A stretch of DNA of 64,000 bases from Hyphomicrobiales bacterium (lineage in GTDB: Bacteria > Pseudomonadota > Alphaproteobacteria > Rhizobiales > Beijerinckiaceae), in the NCBI GenBank assembly GCA_900473415.1, contig UCLR01000008.1, positions 140,484 through 204,483 of the forward strand, given 5' to 3'. The notes below the pieces were generated by a model that saw only the letters and a program-made list of their open reading frames with translations, made no database searches and was not told the origin of the DNA. Below, one piece after another: positions 8,485-16,303 of the stretch. The position numbers and the translations under genes are program-made. Positions within the stretch are counted from its first letter, which is position 1. The number at the start of each line of letters is the position of its first letter.

Positions 8485-10004
8485 GGCGTCCACGCGAGGT
8501 TCACGCCGCCGCGGCCGATCTGCAGCAGGCCGAAGGGGCGCAGTGGCACGAAGCCGAGCAGCACCGCCGCAACCGCCAGGGTCAGTGCCGCATATTCCAG
8601 CCGGCGCGGCACCTTCCGACGGGGCTGAATCGGAACAGCCGGCGTCGCCAGTGCCTTGTCGATCACGCGGAAGACGTAGCCGCCGGCCAGGACGCCGCCC
8701 GCAAGGACGGTCGCCGCCAGCCACGGATAGCCTTGGATCACGGCCGCTGTCAGCAGAAGGCATTTCGCGATGAAGCCGCCGCTCGGCGGGATGCCCATCA
8801 GCGAAAGGCCGCCCAGGCCGAGGGCCACGGCGCTGAGCGGCAGGACGCGACCGAAGCCGCCGAGATCCGCGATGCGATCATGACCGAAGGCTTCCACGAT
8901 CACGCCGGCCGCGAGGAACATCGCCGCCTTCGCCAGAGCATGGGAGATGAGCTGCAGCGCGCCGCCGGTCCAGGCGATGGTCCCCCATGGCGGCAGGTCG
9001 GCACTGCCGGCCGCGAGCGGGAAGACGATGAAGAGATAGCCGATCTGCGCGACGGTCGAATAGGCGATCATGAGTTTCAGCCGGGCCTGTCTGAGCGCCA
9101 TGACGCTGCAGAACAGGATCGACGTCGCGCCCAGCACGGCGAGCAATTGCCCGACGATCGCCGCCGCCTGAGGCGGCGCGACATCGAGCACCAGCCGCAG
9201 GATCAGGAACACCGGCGCCTTGACCACCAGGGCGGAGAGGACCGCGCTGGCCGGCGCCGGCGCACCCGCATGGGCCGGCGGCAGCCACAGGTGCAGCGGA
9301 AACAGCGCCGCCTTCGCCAGGAGCCCCACGATCATAAGCGCGAGCGCGGCCGAAAGCGCCGGGTCGGGCCGGGTCAACTGCGACAGCGCGAGCAGGTCGA
9401 GGGTGCCGTACTGGCCGTAGATCAGCCCGCATCCGAGCAGATAGAGCAGCGAGCCGACCAGCGCGAACAGCAGGTAACGAAAGGCGGCGCTGACGGTCTC
9501 GGCGCGGCCGTCGAGGCAGACCAGCGGCACCGCCGCAAAGGTCAGCAGTTCCAGCGCGACATAGAGATTGAACAGGTCCTCGCCGAGGAAGACGGCGTTC
9601 AGCGCACTCCAGAGCGCGAGCAGCATCAGCCAGAACGTCGTCTGCGCCCGCCCCTCGCCGGCGCTGCCATGCAACTCGAATTGAGCCCGCGCGAACAGCC
9701 CGACGACGACCACGATGATCGCCGTCATGACGAGCATCGCTCCCGCAAGCCCGTCGGCCCGCAGCGCGATGCCAAGGGGTGGCTGCCAGGCACCGACGAC
9801 ATAGGACAGCGCCGCTTCGCTCGCCATCAGCTCACGAGCAATCTCGATGGCGACGGCGAGCCCGGCCGCCAACGTCACCATCGCGATCCGCACGGCGCTG
9901 CGCGGGCCGAGGGCAATGATGACGAGCACCGCGCAGACCGGCAGGATCACGGCCAGGACCAGCAGGTGGCCGCCCGGAGTGGTGGTATGGACGAGCGGCG
10001 TCAT
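8481..10004 (-). CDS. mnhD: Monovalent cation/proton antiporter subunit D
   Basis: A 507-aa polytopic protein of the MrpD/NuoN family, an integral part of a multisubunit Na+(K+)/H+ antiporter in the inner membrane. It keeps the TM5 glutamate (E152 in LYVALELLT) and the lysine-bearing segment GLLAKAALFPLHLWLPPAHA, followed by SAVLSALVVKA; these residues carry protons in the family. Length matches typical MrpD. The start at 10004 overlaps the subunit C stop by ATGA and its own stop overlaps the D' start, so subunit synthesis is tightly coupled. Ion specificity cannot be read from the sequence. Confidence 0.9.
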   Translation of the reverse strand: MTPLVHTTTPGGHLLVLAVILPVCAVLVIIALGPRSAVRIAMVTLAAGLAVAIEIARELMASEAALSYVVGAWQPPLGIALRADGLAGAMLVMTAIIVVVVGLFARAQFELHGSAGEGRAQTTFWLMLLALWSALNAVFLGEDLFNLYVALELLTFAAVPLVCLDGRAETVSAAFRYLLFALVGSLLYLLGCGLIYGQYGTLDLLALSQLTRPDPALSAALALMIVGLLAKAALFPLHLWLPPAHAGAPAPASAVLSALVVKAPVFLILRLVLDVAPPQAAAIVGQLLAVLGATSILFCSVMALRQARLKLMIAYSTVAQIGYLFIVFPLAAGSADLPPWGTIAWTGGALQLISHALAKAAMFLAAGVIVEAFGHDRIADLGGFGRVLPLSAVALGLGGLSLMGIPPSGGFIAKCLLLTAAVIQGYPWLAATVLAGGVLAGGYVFRVIDKALATPAVPIQPRRKVPRRLEYAALTLAVAAVLLGFVPLRPFGLLQIGRGGVNLAWTP

Positions 10005-10345
10005 GATCCGCTCCGTGGCTCGGCCGCCGCAGCCGCCTCTGTTGAGTCGCCCACGTTCAGCTCCGACAATCGCTTCAGTAGGGCGACGCCGAGCGCGCTC
10101 GCGGCGAAGGCGACGACGATGCCGGTGATCACCAGGGCCTGCGGCACGGGATCTGCGTCGAAGCCGGCGGCGGCGCCACGCCGGGCCACTGCGCCGAAAA
10201 CGAGAAAGATGCCGGCACCGACGAGGTTGCAGCCAACGATTCGGCGCAGCAGCCCGGGATGCGTGACGACGGCGAAAAGCCCGATGCCGACGAGCGCGGC
10301 ACCGCAAAGGCCGAAGAGGATGCCGGGCTGAAATACGGCCGTCAT
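10001..10345 (-). CDS. mnhC: Antiporter subunit C (MrpC/NuoK-like)
   Basis: A 114-aa protein with three predicted transmembrane helices, homologous to MrpC and to NuoK of complex I. The family segment VGCNLVGAGIFLVFGA and the PVPQALVITGIVVAFAASALGVALL segment, with its PQALVIT core, are present. It sits between the fused MbhD/MbhE/MrpB gene and subunit D, with ATGA overlaps on both sides. The short hydrophilic C-terminus (STEAAAAAEPRSGS) is ordinary for the family. The start at 10345 is fixed by the overlap and by the onset of the first helix. Confidence 0.9.
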   Translation of the reverse strand: MTAVFQPGILFGLCGAALVGIGLFAVVTHPGLLRRIVGCNLVGAGIFLVFGAVARRGAAAGFDADPVPQALVITGIVVAFAASALGVALLKRLSELNVGDSTEAAAAAEPRSGS

Positions 10346-11274
10346 GGCGTCGGCGCCTTTCGGGCCGGGCCGGCGACCAGCATGGCGAGCGCCGCCGCGA
10401 CGGAGATCGTCAGGGCCGCCTCGATCGCCAGGATGAGGGGCTTCGCGAAAGCCTCGGGATAGGCGAGGAAGCCGTCGGCGAAGGCGAAGCCGAGGAAGGC
10501 AATCGCCAGGAACAAGGCCGGCCCGCCCATCAGCGCTATCCGCAGCAGAGGTCGGGCGGTATCCGGCGGCGGGCTCAACCCCGCCATCATCGCGAGCAGC
10601 CACATCGCGGCCAGCACCGTTCCGGCCTGGAAAGTGCCGCCCGGCTCATCCGCCCCGACCCAGAACATGTAGATGCCGATGACCACGCCGAAGGGCGGCA
10701 GGATACGGGCCAGATAGGCGAGCGGCGCCGGAACGGCGGCAGGCCTCACCTCGGGAGCACCACCCCAGATGCCGTCGGGCGCCAGTGACCAGACCCCGAT
10801 CAGCGCCAGGAGCACCACGACCTTTTCCAGCAAGGTATCCAGCGCCCGGTAGGCCAGCAGGACAGCGGTGACCGGATTGCCCAGCCCCGTTTGGGCAAGC
10901 GCCTCCGAAGCGGCCGGGGCCAGCGTCGGGGGCGGCGACGACAACGTCAGCACGGCGAAACCGAGCCCCGCGGAGATGGCGGCGCAACCCGCCGCGACGA
11001 GAAGCTTGCCCGTCCGGGTCATCTCCTCCTCCTGCTTGTCGCGGCCACGCAGCGCCGCCTCCGCCCGTAGCAGCAGGACGGCTGTCCCGCCTCCCCCGAT
11101 GGCGATCTCCGTCAGGGCGACATCGGGCGCCGCCAGCCGGACCCAGGCCAGCCCGAGCAGGAGCCCGAAGGCAAGCAGCGCGATGATCGCACTGCGCTCC
11201 TCCCGCTGCAGGACGACATGGACCGCGAGAGCCAGCAGCCAGGCGACGAGCGCGATGTCGAGCAGGAGCGTCAT
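10342..11274 (-). CDS. Fused MbhD-MbhE-MrpB antiporter subunit
   Basis: A 310-aa protein that joins three modules. Residues 1-80 match MbhD (DUF4040), with APDVALTEIAIGGGG. Residues about 90-160 match MbhE, with NPVTAVLLAYRALDTLLE. The remainder matches MrpB, with PPFGVVIGIYMFWVGADEPG and GGTFQAGTVLAAMWLL. In classical Mrp systems MbhD and MbhE form the C-terminus of the large MrpA, while MrpB is separate or fused to MrpA. Here they are a stand-alone fusion without the NuoL-like domain. A methionine near residue 84 (MTRTGK) could be an internal start, but the frame is unbroken. ATGA overlaps tie it to subunits G and C. Confidence 0.85.
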   Translation of the reverse strand: MTLLLDIALVAWLLALAVHVVLQREERSAIIALLAFGLLLGLAWVRLAAPDVALTEIAIGGGGTAVLLLRAEAALRGRDKQEEEMTRTGKLLVAAGCAAISAGLGFAVLTLSSPPPTLAPAASEALAQTGLGNPVTAVLLAYRALDTLLEKVVVLLALIGVWSLAPDGIWGGAPEVRPAAVPAPLAYLARILPPFGVVIGIYMFWVGADEPGGTFQAGTVLAAMWLLAMMAGLSPPPDTARPLLRIALMGGPALFLAIAFLGFAFADGFLAYPEAFAKPLILAIEAALTISVAAALAMLVAGPARKAPTP

Positions 11275-11564
11275 GGCTCGACCTGGTCGTCGTAGATCGT
11301 CCGGGCGAGCAGCTGGCTCGCCGTCGCGGCCGATAGCTGGGCCAGCAGCCAGACGCAGACCGGCTTGAGACCGCCGGTTAGGCTCGTCGCCTGGGGCAGC
11401 AGGCCGACGACGATCAGACCGAGCCCGACATTGTCGGCCTTGCTGATGGCGTGTAGGCGGCTCAACGTATCGGGAAACCGCAGCAGGCCGAGCGTGCCGG
11501 CGAGGAAGAGCAGCGCCCCAACCGTCACCAGAACGACCGTGACGATATCGGCGAGGCCGTTCAC
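11271..11564 (-). CDS. mnhG: Antiporter subunit G
   Basis: A 97-aa protein with three hydrophobic helices and the family-defining segment LGLLRFPDTLSRLHAISKAD, found in MrpG/MnhG and MbhC. It is required for assembly of the multisubunit antiporter; a catalytic role is not known. The GTG start at 11564 overlaps the stop of subunit F (GTGA), and its stop overlaps the fusion gene (ATGA). Confidence 0.92.
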   Translation of the reverse strand: MNGLADIVTVVLVTVGALLFLAGTLGLLRFPDTLSRLHAISKADNVGLGLIVVGLLPQATSLTGGLKPVCVWLLAQLSAATASQLLARTIYDDQVEP

Positions 11565-11848
11565 GATCGCTCCTTCTGCGAATCCCGCCGCACGGTCGGC
11601 ACGGCGGCGCCGAGCGCGAAGGCCACGCAGGAGAATGCCGCGAACAAAGCCAGCAGGAGCGCGACATCGGCGATAGCCGATGATCCGGACGCAGCTCCCA
11701 GCAGCAGAAGCGCCGCGCCGCCGCCCGTTCCGAGCAGTTGAACCGCCATCATGCGTTCCGCAGCGATCCGCGAATGCAGGATCCGAAACAGCGCGATGGC
11801 CGTCACAGCCAGGATGAAAAGTGCAGCCGCGACCAGAAAATCAGCCAT
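11561..11848 (-). CDS. mnhF: Antiporter subunit F
   Basis: A 95-aa protein with three transmembrane helices matching MrpF/MnhF and MbhB (RILHSRIAAERMMAVQLLGT and IADVALLLALFAAFSCVAFA). The start at 11848 overlaps the 3' end of the subunit E gene by 8 bases. Upstream in-frame codons extend the frame into subunit E but encode an arginine-rich stretch that is only the out-of-frame reading of that gene. Confidence 0.9.
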   Translation of the reverse strand: MADFLVAAALFILAVTAIALFRILHSRIAAERMMAVQLLGTGGGAALLLLGAASGSSAIADVALLLALFAAFSCVAFALGAAVPTVRRDSQKERS

Positions 11849-12350
11849 CCCGCCTCTCCGGCTTGAGCATCCGCCGGAACGCCGCCTCATCCGCCGCCAC
11901 CTGCGCCGCAACGGCCTCGCGCAGATCGAGGCAATGGATGTGCAGCATCCCGTCAGGGTCAGCCGCCACCGGCAGCTTGCCGGGTTGGAGGCTCATCACC
12001 GCGCAGGCCGAGTCGCGGGCAAGGCCACCGGGGATCGTGGAGCGGCAGTTCGCCATGCCGGGATGCAGATCGGGCACACGGGCAAAGGCTCGCCGCGCGA
12101 CGTCCAGCCCCGCGAGCACCGATTGCGGCAGGAACCGCAGGAGAAAACGGACGAGCCCGATCCATGAAATCGTCCCGTCCGGCGGCCAGAGAAGTGTGCT
12201 GGCCCAAACCCCGGCGGCACTAGCGACGAGCCCCAGCGGAAGATTCTGGGGGGCCGGTCCCATCAGAATGATCCACAGCAACAACAGGCCACAGGCTCGG
12301 ACCAGAAGCGCCGAGGGCAACACATGCCGGGCTGCGACCGTTCCCTTCAT
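11841..12350 (-). CDS. mnhE: Antiporter subunit E, first gene of the Mrp-type operon
   Basis: A 169-aa MrpE/MnhE-like protein with two or three N-terminal hydrophobic helices (LLVRACGLLLLWIILMGPAP) followed by the soluble family domain with HPGMANCRSTIPGGLARDSA and LHIHCLDLREAV. It opens the operon in the order E-F-G-fusion-C-D-D', the same order as the antiporter half of archaeal Mbh hydrogenases. The start is uncertain: ATG 12350 gives the usual family length, while ATG 12383 and GTG 12440 would add 11 or 30 residues. The promoter should lie between 12351 and 12489. Confidence 0.82.
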   Translation of the reverse strand: MKGTVAARHVLPSALLVRACGLLLLWIILMGPAPQNLPLGLVASAAGVWASTLLWPPDGTISWIGLVRFLLRFLPQSVLAGLDVARRAFARVPDLHPGMANCRSTIPGGLARDSACAVMSLQPGKLPVAADPDGMLHIHCLDLREAVAAQVAADEAAFRRMLKPERRDG

Positions 12351-12489
12351 CCGAATACCCGCTTCCGTTTGGGTCACCTGCATGGCCTTCGGAGCAGGGT
12401 AACGCCCGCCCCGGAGAGCAACATCAGCCCGCTGTCTCACTCCTGTGCGCCACGTCCCATTCTCGCCGCCCCGGCCGAGATCCCGGTCG

Positions 12490-14220
12490 TCAGGAGGACT
12501 TCACCAGGCCGGAGAAGCCGGCGACGGCCAGCAGGCTCAGCGCCCAGCCGACGACCGAATGGAAGTAGAAATAGTTGATCGCGACACGTCCGCCGGGCTT
12601 CGTCGGATTCGGCCGCCAGAAGCTGCGCTGGCCCATATCCAGCACCGGCAGCAGCGTATCGAGCGAGTACATCCAGGGGCTGAAGGCCGGGAAGCTCGAA
12701 GCCTCCCAGCGCTGCCGGAAGCAGGCGAGCTGGTTCTGCCCCGACGCTGCCAGCCCTTGCGAGGCCCCGCTGGCGACAAGTGACCTCTGCTCGCCCTGTT
12801 CGATGCCGCAGAGGGTCCATTCGGGCGCGCGAAGGACGACGGCGCTGTTGGGCATGATCGCGCCTTCACGTTCGGCATGGCCGAAGATCGCGACCCCAAC
12901 GAGCCAGAAGAAGACCAGCCAGACGAGCGCATAAAGCGGCCGACGGCCATAGCCGAGCGTGATCCCGAGAATGCCGTCGCTGACGAAAAGCAGCGCTCGC
13001 CAGACCGGGCTTTCCGTTCGCGCACGGCGCGCACGGCGCTGCAACCTTTCCTTGATGACCAGAACGGCGCTGGAGTCCTCGCCATGCCCCATCTCGCGAA
13101 AGACGGAGGCAAGCTGCTCATAGGGCTGCGGCCAGAAATCCTCGCCCCAGCGCCGGGGCGTCTGGCGCGCCAGCCAGTCGAGGCGGCTCTCGGCATCGAC
13201 CGGCCCATCGATGAAGGCGCCGTAGCGGCAGCGATTGAGCAACAGGTCACCGGCCTTGGGCCAGCAGGCCGCCTCGTCATGGATTGTGCCGATCGAGGCG
13301 CCGGTGAGCGCCAGCGTGCCATCGAGCCGCGCCTCCCGCCGCAGAAAGAATGCTCCGTTGACGACGACCCGACGCGCCTCGATCGCGCCTGCGCCAGCGT
13401 TCTCGACGACCGTGCCAGTGCAATCGAGATCCCCGGCGATATGGGAGCCTGTCAGGCGTACTTCGCCGGTGATCCGGGCATTGCGGAGGACGACACTGCC
13501 CTGGCAGGACAATTCGCCGGCCTCCAGCGCCATATGCTCGAAGGCTGGGATGGTCGCGCCTGCCGCGTCGAGATCGGCGGCGAGCACCGCGCCCGACAGG
13601 TTAGCGCCGCCCCGCAGCGTGGCGCCCCGCAGCAGCACGTTGCGCGCCTCGAGGCTCCTGCCCAGCAGCGCATAGCCGCCGCGGTTCCGGATCGTCGCGC
13701 CGTCGCATTCGAGATTGCCGCCGAGGCGCGCCTGGTCGAGGCTGATCGCGCCCTCGAGCTCGACCCCGCGCAGATAGAGCCCGCCGCGCGCTTCGAGCCG
13801 CTCTGCCTGCAGGCCGGGAAGCTGCGAGCCATCGAGGAAGAGGCGATTGATGATGGCGGCGCGCAGGATCGGCGTCGCCTCGAAATGGCAGTCGTTCAGC
13901 CCGATGTCGCGAAACACGCGGCAGGCTTCGAGGTCAAGGACCTCCGAAACCCAGGCACCATGGACGAGGACGCCCTTCTCATGCGGCCGGCAGCCCTCCT
14001 CCCCGCCCAGGATCAGGAAGCGCAGAAAGGAGGCTCGCACCACCCGGCTCGGGTCCAGCTCCGTGGGCCGGACGCCGTCCCCCAGCCGGTCGAAAGTGCC
14101 GGACTGGAGCCTGGCGACGATCTCCTCCTCCGCCGGAAGCAGCGGCCGGAAATCGTCGAGACGCGCGGTCGCCGCCGCCCAGGTGGCGGTTTCCGCGCTC
14201 AGGCTCCAGTCCTGTGCCAT
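12490..14220 (-). CDS. Beta-helix-like membrane protein of unknown function
   Basis: A 576-aa protein. Residues about 80-330 consist of short repeats in which hydrophobic residues recur every few positions (LEARGGLYLRGVELEGA, LGGNLECDGATI), typical of a right-handed beta-helix related to pentapeptide-repeat or bactofilin-like folds. A charged stretch (RLQRRARRARTES) precedes a transmembrane helix near 424-446, then a loop of about 100 residues, and a second helix near 548-572. Similar actinobacterial proteins are sometimes labelled membrane-associated oxidoreductases, but no cofactor or catalytic motif is visible and I do not claim activity. The ATG start overlaps the DUF1269 stop by one base (TGATG), so it belongs to the same operon. 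Confidence 0.8.
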   Translation of the reverse strand: MAQDWSLSAETATWAAATARLDDFRPLLPAEEEIVARLQSGTFDRLGDGVRPTELDPSRVVRASFLRFLILGGEEGCRPHEKGVLVHGAWVSEVLDLEACRVFRDIGLNDCHFEATPILRAAIINRLFLDGSQLPGLQAERLEARGGLYLRGVELEGAISLDQARLGGNLECDGATIRNRGGYALLGRSLEARNVLLRGATLRGGANLSGAVLAADLDAAGATIPAFEHMALEAGELSCQGSVVLRNARITGEVRLTGSHIAGDLDCTGTVVENAGAGAIEARRVVVNGAFFLRREARLDGTLALTGASIGTIHDEAACWPKAGDLLLNRCRYGAFIDGPVDAESRLDWLARQTPRRWGEDFWPQPYEQLASVFREMGHGEDSSAVLVIKERLQRRARRARTESPVWRALLFVSDGILGITLGYGRRPLYALVWLVFFWLVGVAIFGHAEREGAIMPNSAVVLRAPEWTLCGIEQGEQRSLVASGASQGLAASGQNQLACFRQRWEASSFPAFSPWMYSLDTLLPVLDMGQRSFWRPNPTKPGGRVAINYFYFHSVVGWALSLLAVAGFSGLVKSS

Positions 14221-14726
14221 CAGGCCGACGGTTGCGCGCTCGCGACGGCCGAAAGCGCCTCGCGGAGCTGGGCCTCCTTCGTCTCGTCGAAGGAGGTCTT
14301 GATCAGGGTGCCACCGACGCCCTTGAGATCGGCGAGGACCTTGTCGGTGGTCATCTTGCGGATGAGCAGGAAGAGGCCCGCCGTATTCGGGGTCAGCGCC
14401 GACGCCGCATCCTTCATGAACTGGTCGTTGATGCCAATGTCGCTGAATTTACCGCCCAGCGCGCCCGAGGCGGCGCCGATCGCGGTGCCGACCAGCGGCG
14501 CCAGGAAGATGAAACCGATCAGCGTGCCCCAGAGCGCGCCCGAGGCCGCGCCCGTGGCGGTCAGGTTGATCATCTGGTTCAGCTTCACCTGGCCCTTGTC
14601 GTCCTTGACGACGACGACGGCATCGCCGAGCTCGATCAGATATTCACGCTGAAGCGAGAGGACTTTCTGACGGACCTCCTCAGCCTTCTGCTCGGACGGG
14701 AAGGCGATGAAGACGAGATCGCTCAT
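14220..14726 (-). CDS. DUF1269 domain membrane protein
   Basis: A 168-aa protein matching the DUF1269 family over its full length. The N-terminal 55 residues are soluble (SDLVFIAFPSEQKAEEVRQK), followed by a glycine/alanine-rich membrane stretch near 58-95 (GAASGALWGTLIGFIFLAPL), and a soluble C-terminal domain containing GLFLLIRKMTTDKV. The biochemical role of the family is unknown. It overlaps the upstream M17-like gene by ATGA and the downstream membrane-protein gene by one base, so all three are probably made from one message. Confidence 0.88.
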   Translation of the reverse strand: MSDLVFIAFPSEQKAEEVRQKVLSLQREYLIELGDAVVVVKDDKGQVKLNQMINLTATGAASGALWGTLIGFIFLAPLVGTAIGAASGALGGKFSDIGINDQFMKDAASALTPNTAGLFLLIRKMTTDKVLADLKGVGGTLIKTSFDETKEAQLREALSAVASAQPSA

Positions 14727-16219
14727 GAGTGCAGCTCCGTTTTCGGGGGGTGGGGAAGGTTCGATCGGCGTGGCGCGATCCGCGCGCGTCCGATCAGGAA
14801 TTCAGCCAGCAGCGGAACCGGACGGCCCGTCGCCTTGCGGATGCCGTCAGCCGTCGAGGCCGTTCCGGAGATATCCAGATGCGCCCAGGGATAGGCAGTG
14901 GCGAAGCGCGCCAGATTAGAGGCGGCAGCGACAGCATCGGGCGGACCCTCGCTGGAGCCAGCCTCATCCCGCGCGGGCATGGCCATGGAATCCTCATCCC
15001 ACAGGGGCAGTTGCCAAACGCAATCCCCGGAGGTTCCCCCGCACCTGAGCAATTCCGAGGCGAGGGCTTCGTCATTGGCGAACAGGCCGCTCGCCCGGCT
15101 GCCCAACGCGACAACGCAGGCCCTGGTCAGCGCGGCTACGTCGATGACGCAGCTCGGCGAGAAATGCGCGGCATAGCAGAGCACGTCACCGAGCAGCGAG
15201 GGCTCCGGCGCCCTTGGCCCAGGATCACCAGCCGCCGGCGACCGCCGCCAGCTGCCCTGAGCGGGTCCGCCCTGGCTGGCCACGATGAGGCCCACGATGT
15301 TGAGGCCGAGGCCCAATCGCTCTACCGTCCGCATCGCCCCGAGCACGCTGCCGATACCGCGCATGTCCCGCACCGGGTCTCGGTGCAGCCGCTGCTCATG
15401 CTCGGGTAACGCCTCTGGCGCCGCGACGCCATTGCCGATCAGCACGATCGGACGGCCGGTCGCCGCGCCGTGGTCGTTTCTCATGACGATCAGCCTGCAA
15501 TCACCGGCGGCGGCCTTCTCCAGAGCGAGGAAGGTCGAGAGCCCATGATCCTCGAACTCGCGCCGCCGCAAAACCTCGATGCTGAAGCCGAATTGGCGCG
15601 CCATGGCTTCCGCCGTCCGCGCGACGAAGGCCGGCGTGCAGAGAGCGGGAGGCAGGTTTCCGAGCTCCTTGGCAAAGGAGACCCCCTCCCCGATCGCCAC
15701 GCCCTGCCGCAGCGCCGCGACGAGCTCCGAGGTCAGCGCGTGCGGCACCAGCAACATGATGCTGCGCCGCTCCTCGCGCACGGTCCTGCCGGACAAGGCG
15801 AAATCATAGCGGCCATCGGCCAGGATCCGCCCGGCCTGCTTCACCCGCCAGTTGAGTGCGCGGCGCGGCACCTCGTTCTCCGCCAGCGTGACGACCACCT
15901 CACTCGCCGGATGCTCGTTCAGGCCCCGGGCGACGGCCGCAAGCGCCAGCCGGTAGGCACGCTCGGTAAAGGCCTCGGCCCGCCCGAGACCGACCAATAA
16001 GATCTGGTGCGCCGCGACATCCGGCAGCCGAGCGATCAGCATCGTCGCGCCGACGCTCTCGCCGAACGCCGCCTGGCCGAGAATGGCGGCGAGCCGGCCG
16101 GCCGACCGGTCGTTCACCGCCCGCGCCGACCCCGTCAGCGGCCCATCGCAAAAGGCGCCCAGAACAAGGAGCTCGGTCCGGAGTTTCTCTGCTTCTCCGA
16201 CTGCCGGAATGATCTCCAT
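14723..16219 (-). CDS. M17 leucyl-aminopeptidase-like protein with degraded active site
   Basis: A 498-aa protein of the length and layout of cytosolic leucyl aminopeptidases: an N-terminal domain to about 170, then a C-terminal domain ending PWAHLDISGTAS and ATGRPVPLLAEFL, both close to PepA. In active PepA, two metals are bound by VGKG, FDSGG, an Asp in the KxDM segment, and NTDAEGR. Here the first reads IGNG (Asn263), the FDSGG segment is lost, Asp285 of RDMRG remains, and NTDAEGR is replaced near residue 333 by a proline-rich GDPGPRAPEP. The protein should therefore be unable to act as a normal peptidase. ATG 16219 has a GAGGG ribosome site. It leads an overlapping three-gene unit. Confidence 0.85.
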   Translation of the reverse strand: MEIIPAVGEAEKLRTELLVLGAFCDGPLTGSARAVNDRSAGRLAAILGQAAFGESVGATMLIARLPDVAAHQILLVGLGRAEAFTERAYRLALAAVARGLNEHPASEVVVTLAENEVPRRALNWRVKQAGRILADGRYDFALSGRTVREERRSIMLLVPHALTSELVAALRQGVAIGEGVSFAKELGNLPPALCTPAFVARTAEAMARQFGFSIEVLRRREFEDHGLSTFLALEKAAAGDCRLIVMRNDHGAATGRPIVLIGNGVAAPEALPEHEQRLHRDPVRDMRGIGSVLGAMRTVERLGLGLNIVGLIVASQGGPAQGSWRRSPAAGDPGPRAPEPSLLGDVLCYAAHFSPSCVIDVAALTRACVVALGSRASGLFANDEALASELLRCGGTSGDCVWQLPLWDEDSMAMPARDEAGSSEGPPDAVAAASNLARFATAYPWAHLDISGTASTADGIRKATGRPVPLLAEFLIGRARIAPRRSNLPHPPKTELHS

Positions 16220-16303
16220 CGACGCCCTCTGTCAGGGAAACATCATGTCGGTCGGCCAGATATAGATCGCCCGCTCGAACGCAGCCGCAACCCGGCGCCC
16301 CGG

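Noticed and set aside
7114..10331. Two long plus-strand frames opposite the antiporter D and D' genes.
   Set aside because: They are mirror frames of membrane-protein genes, rich in Arg, Gln and His, without recognisable domains.
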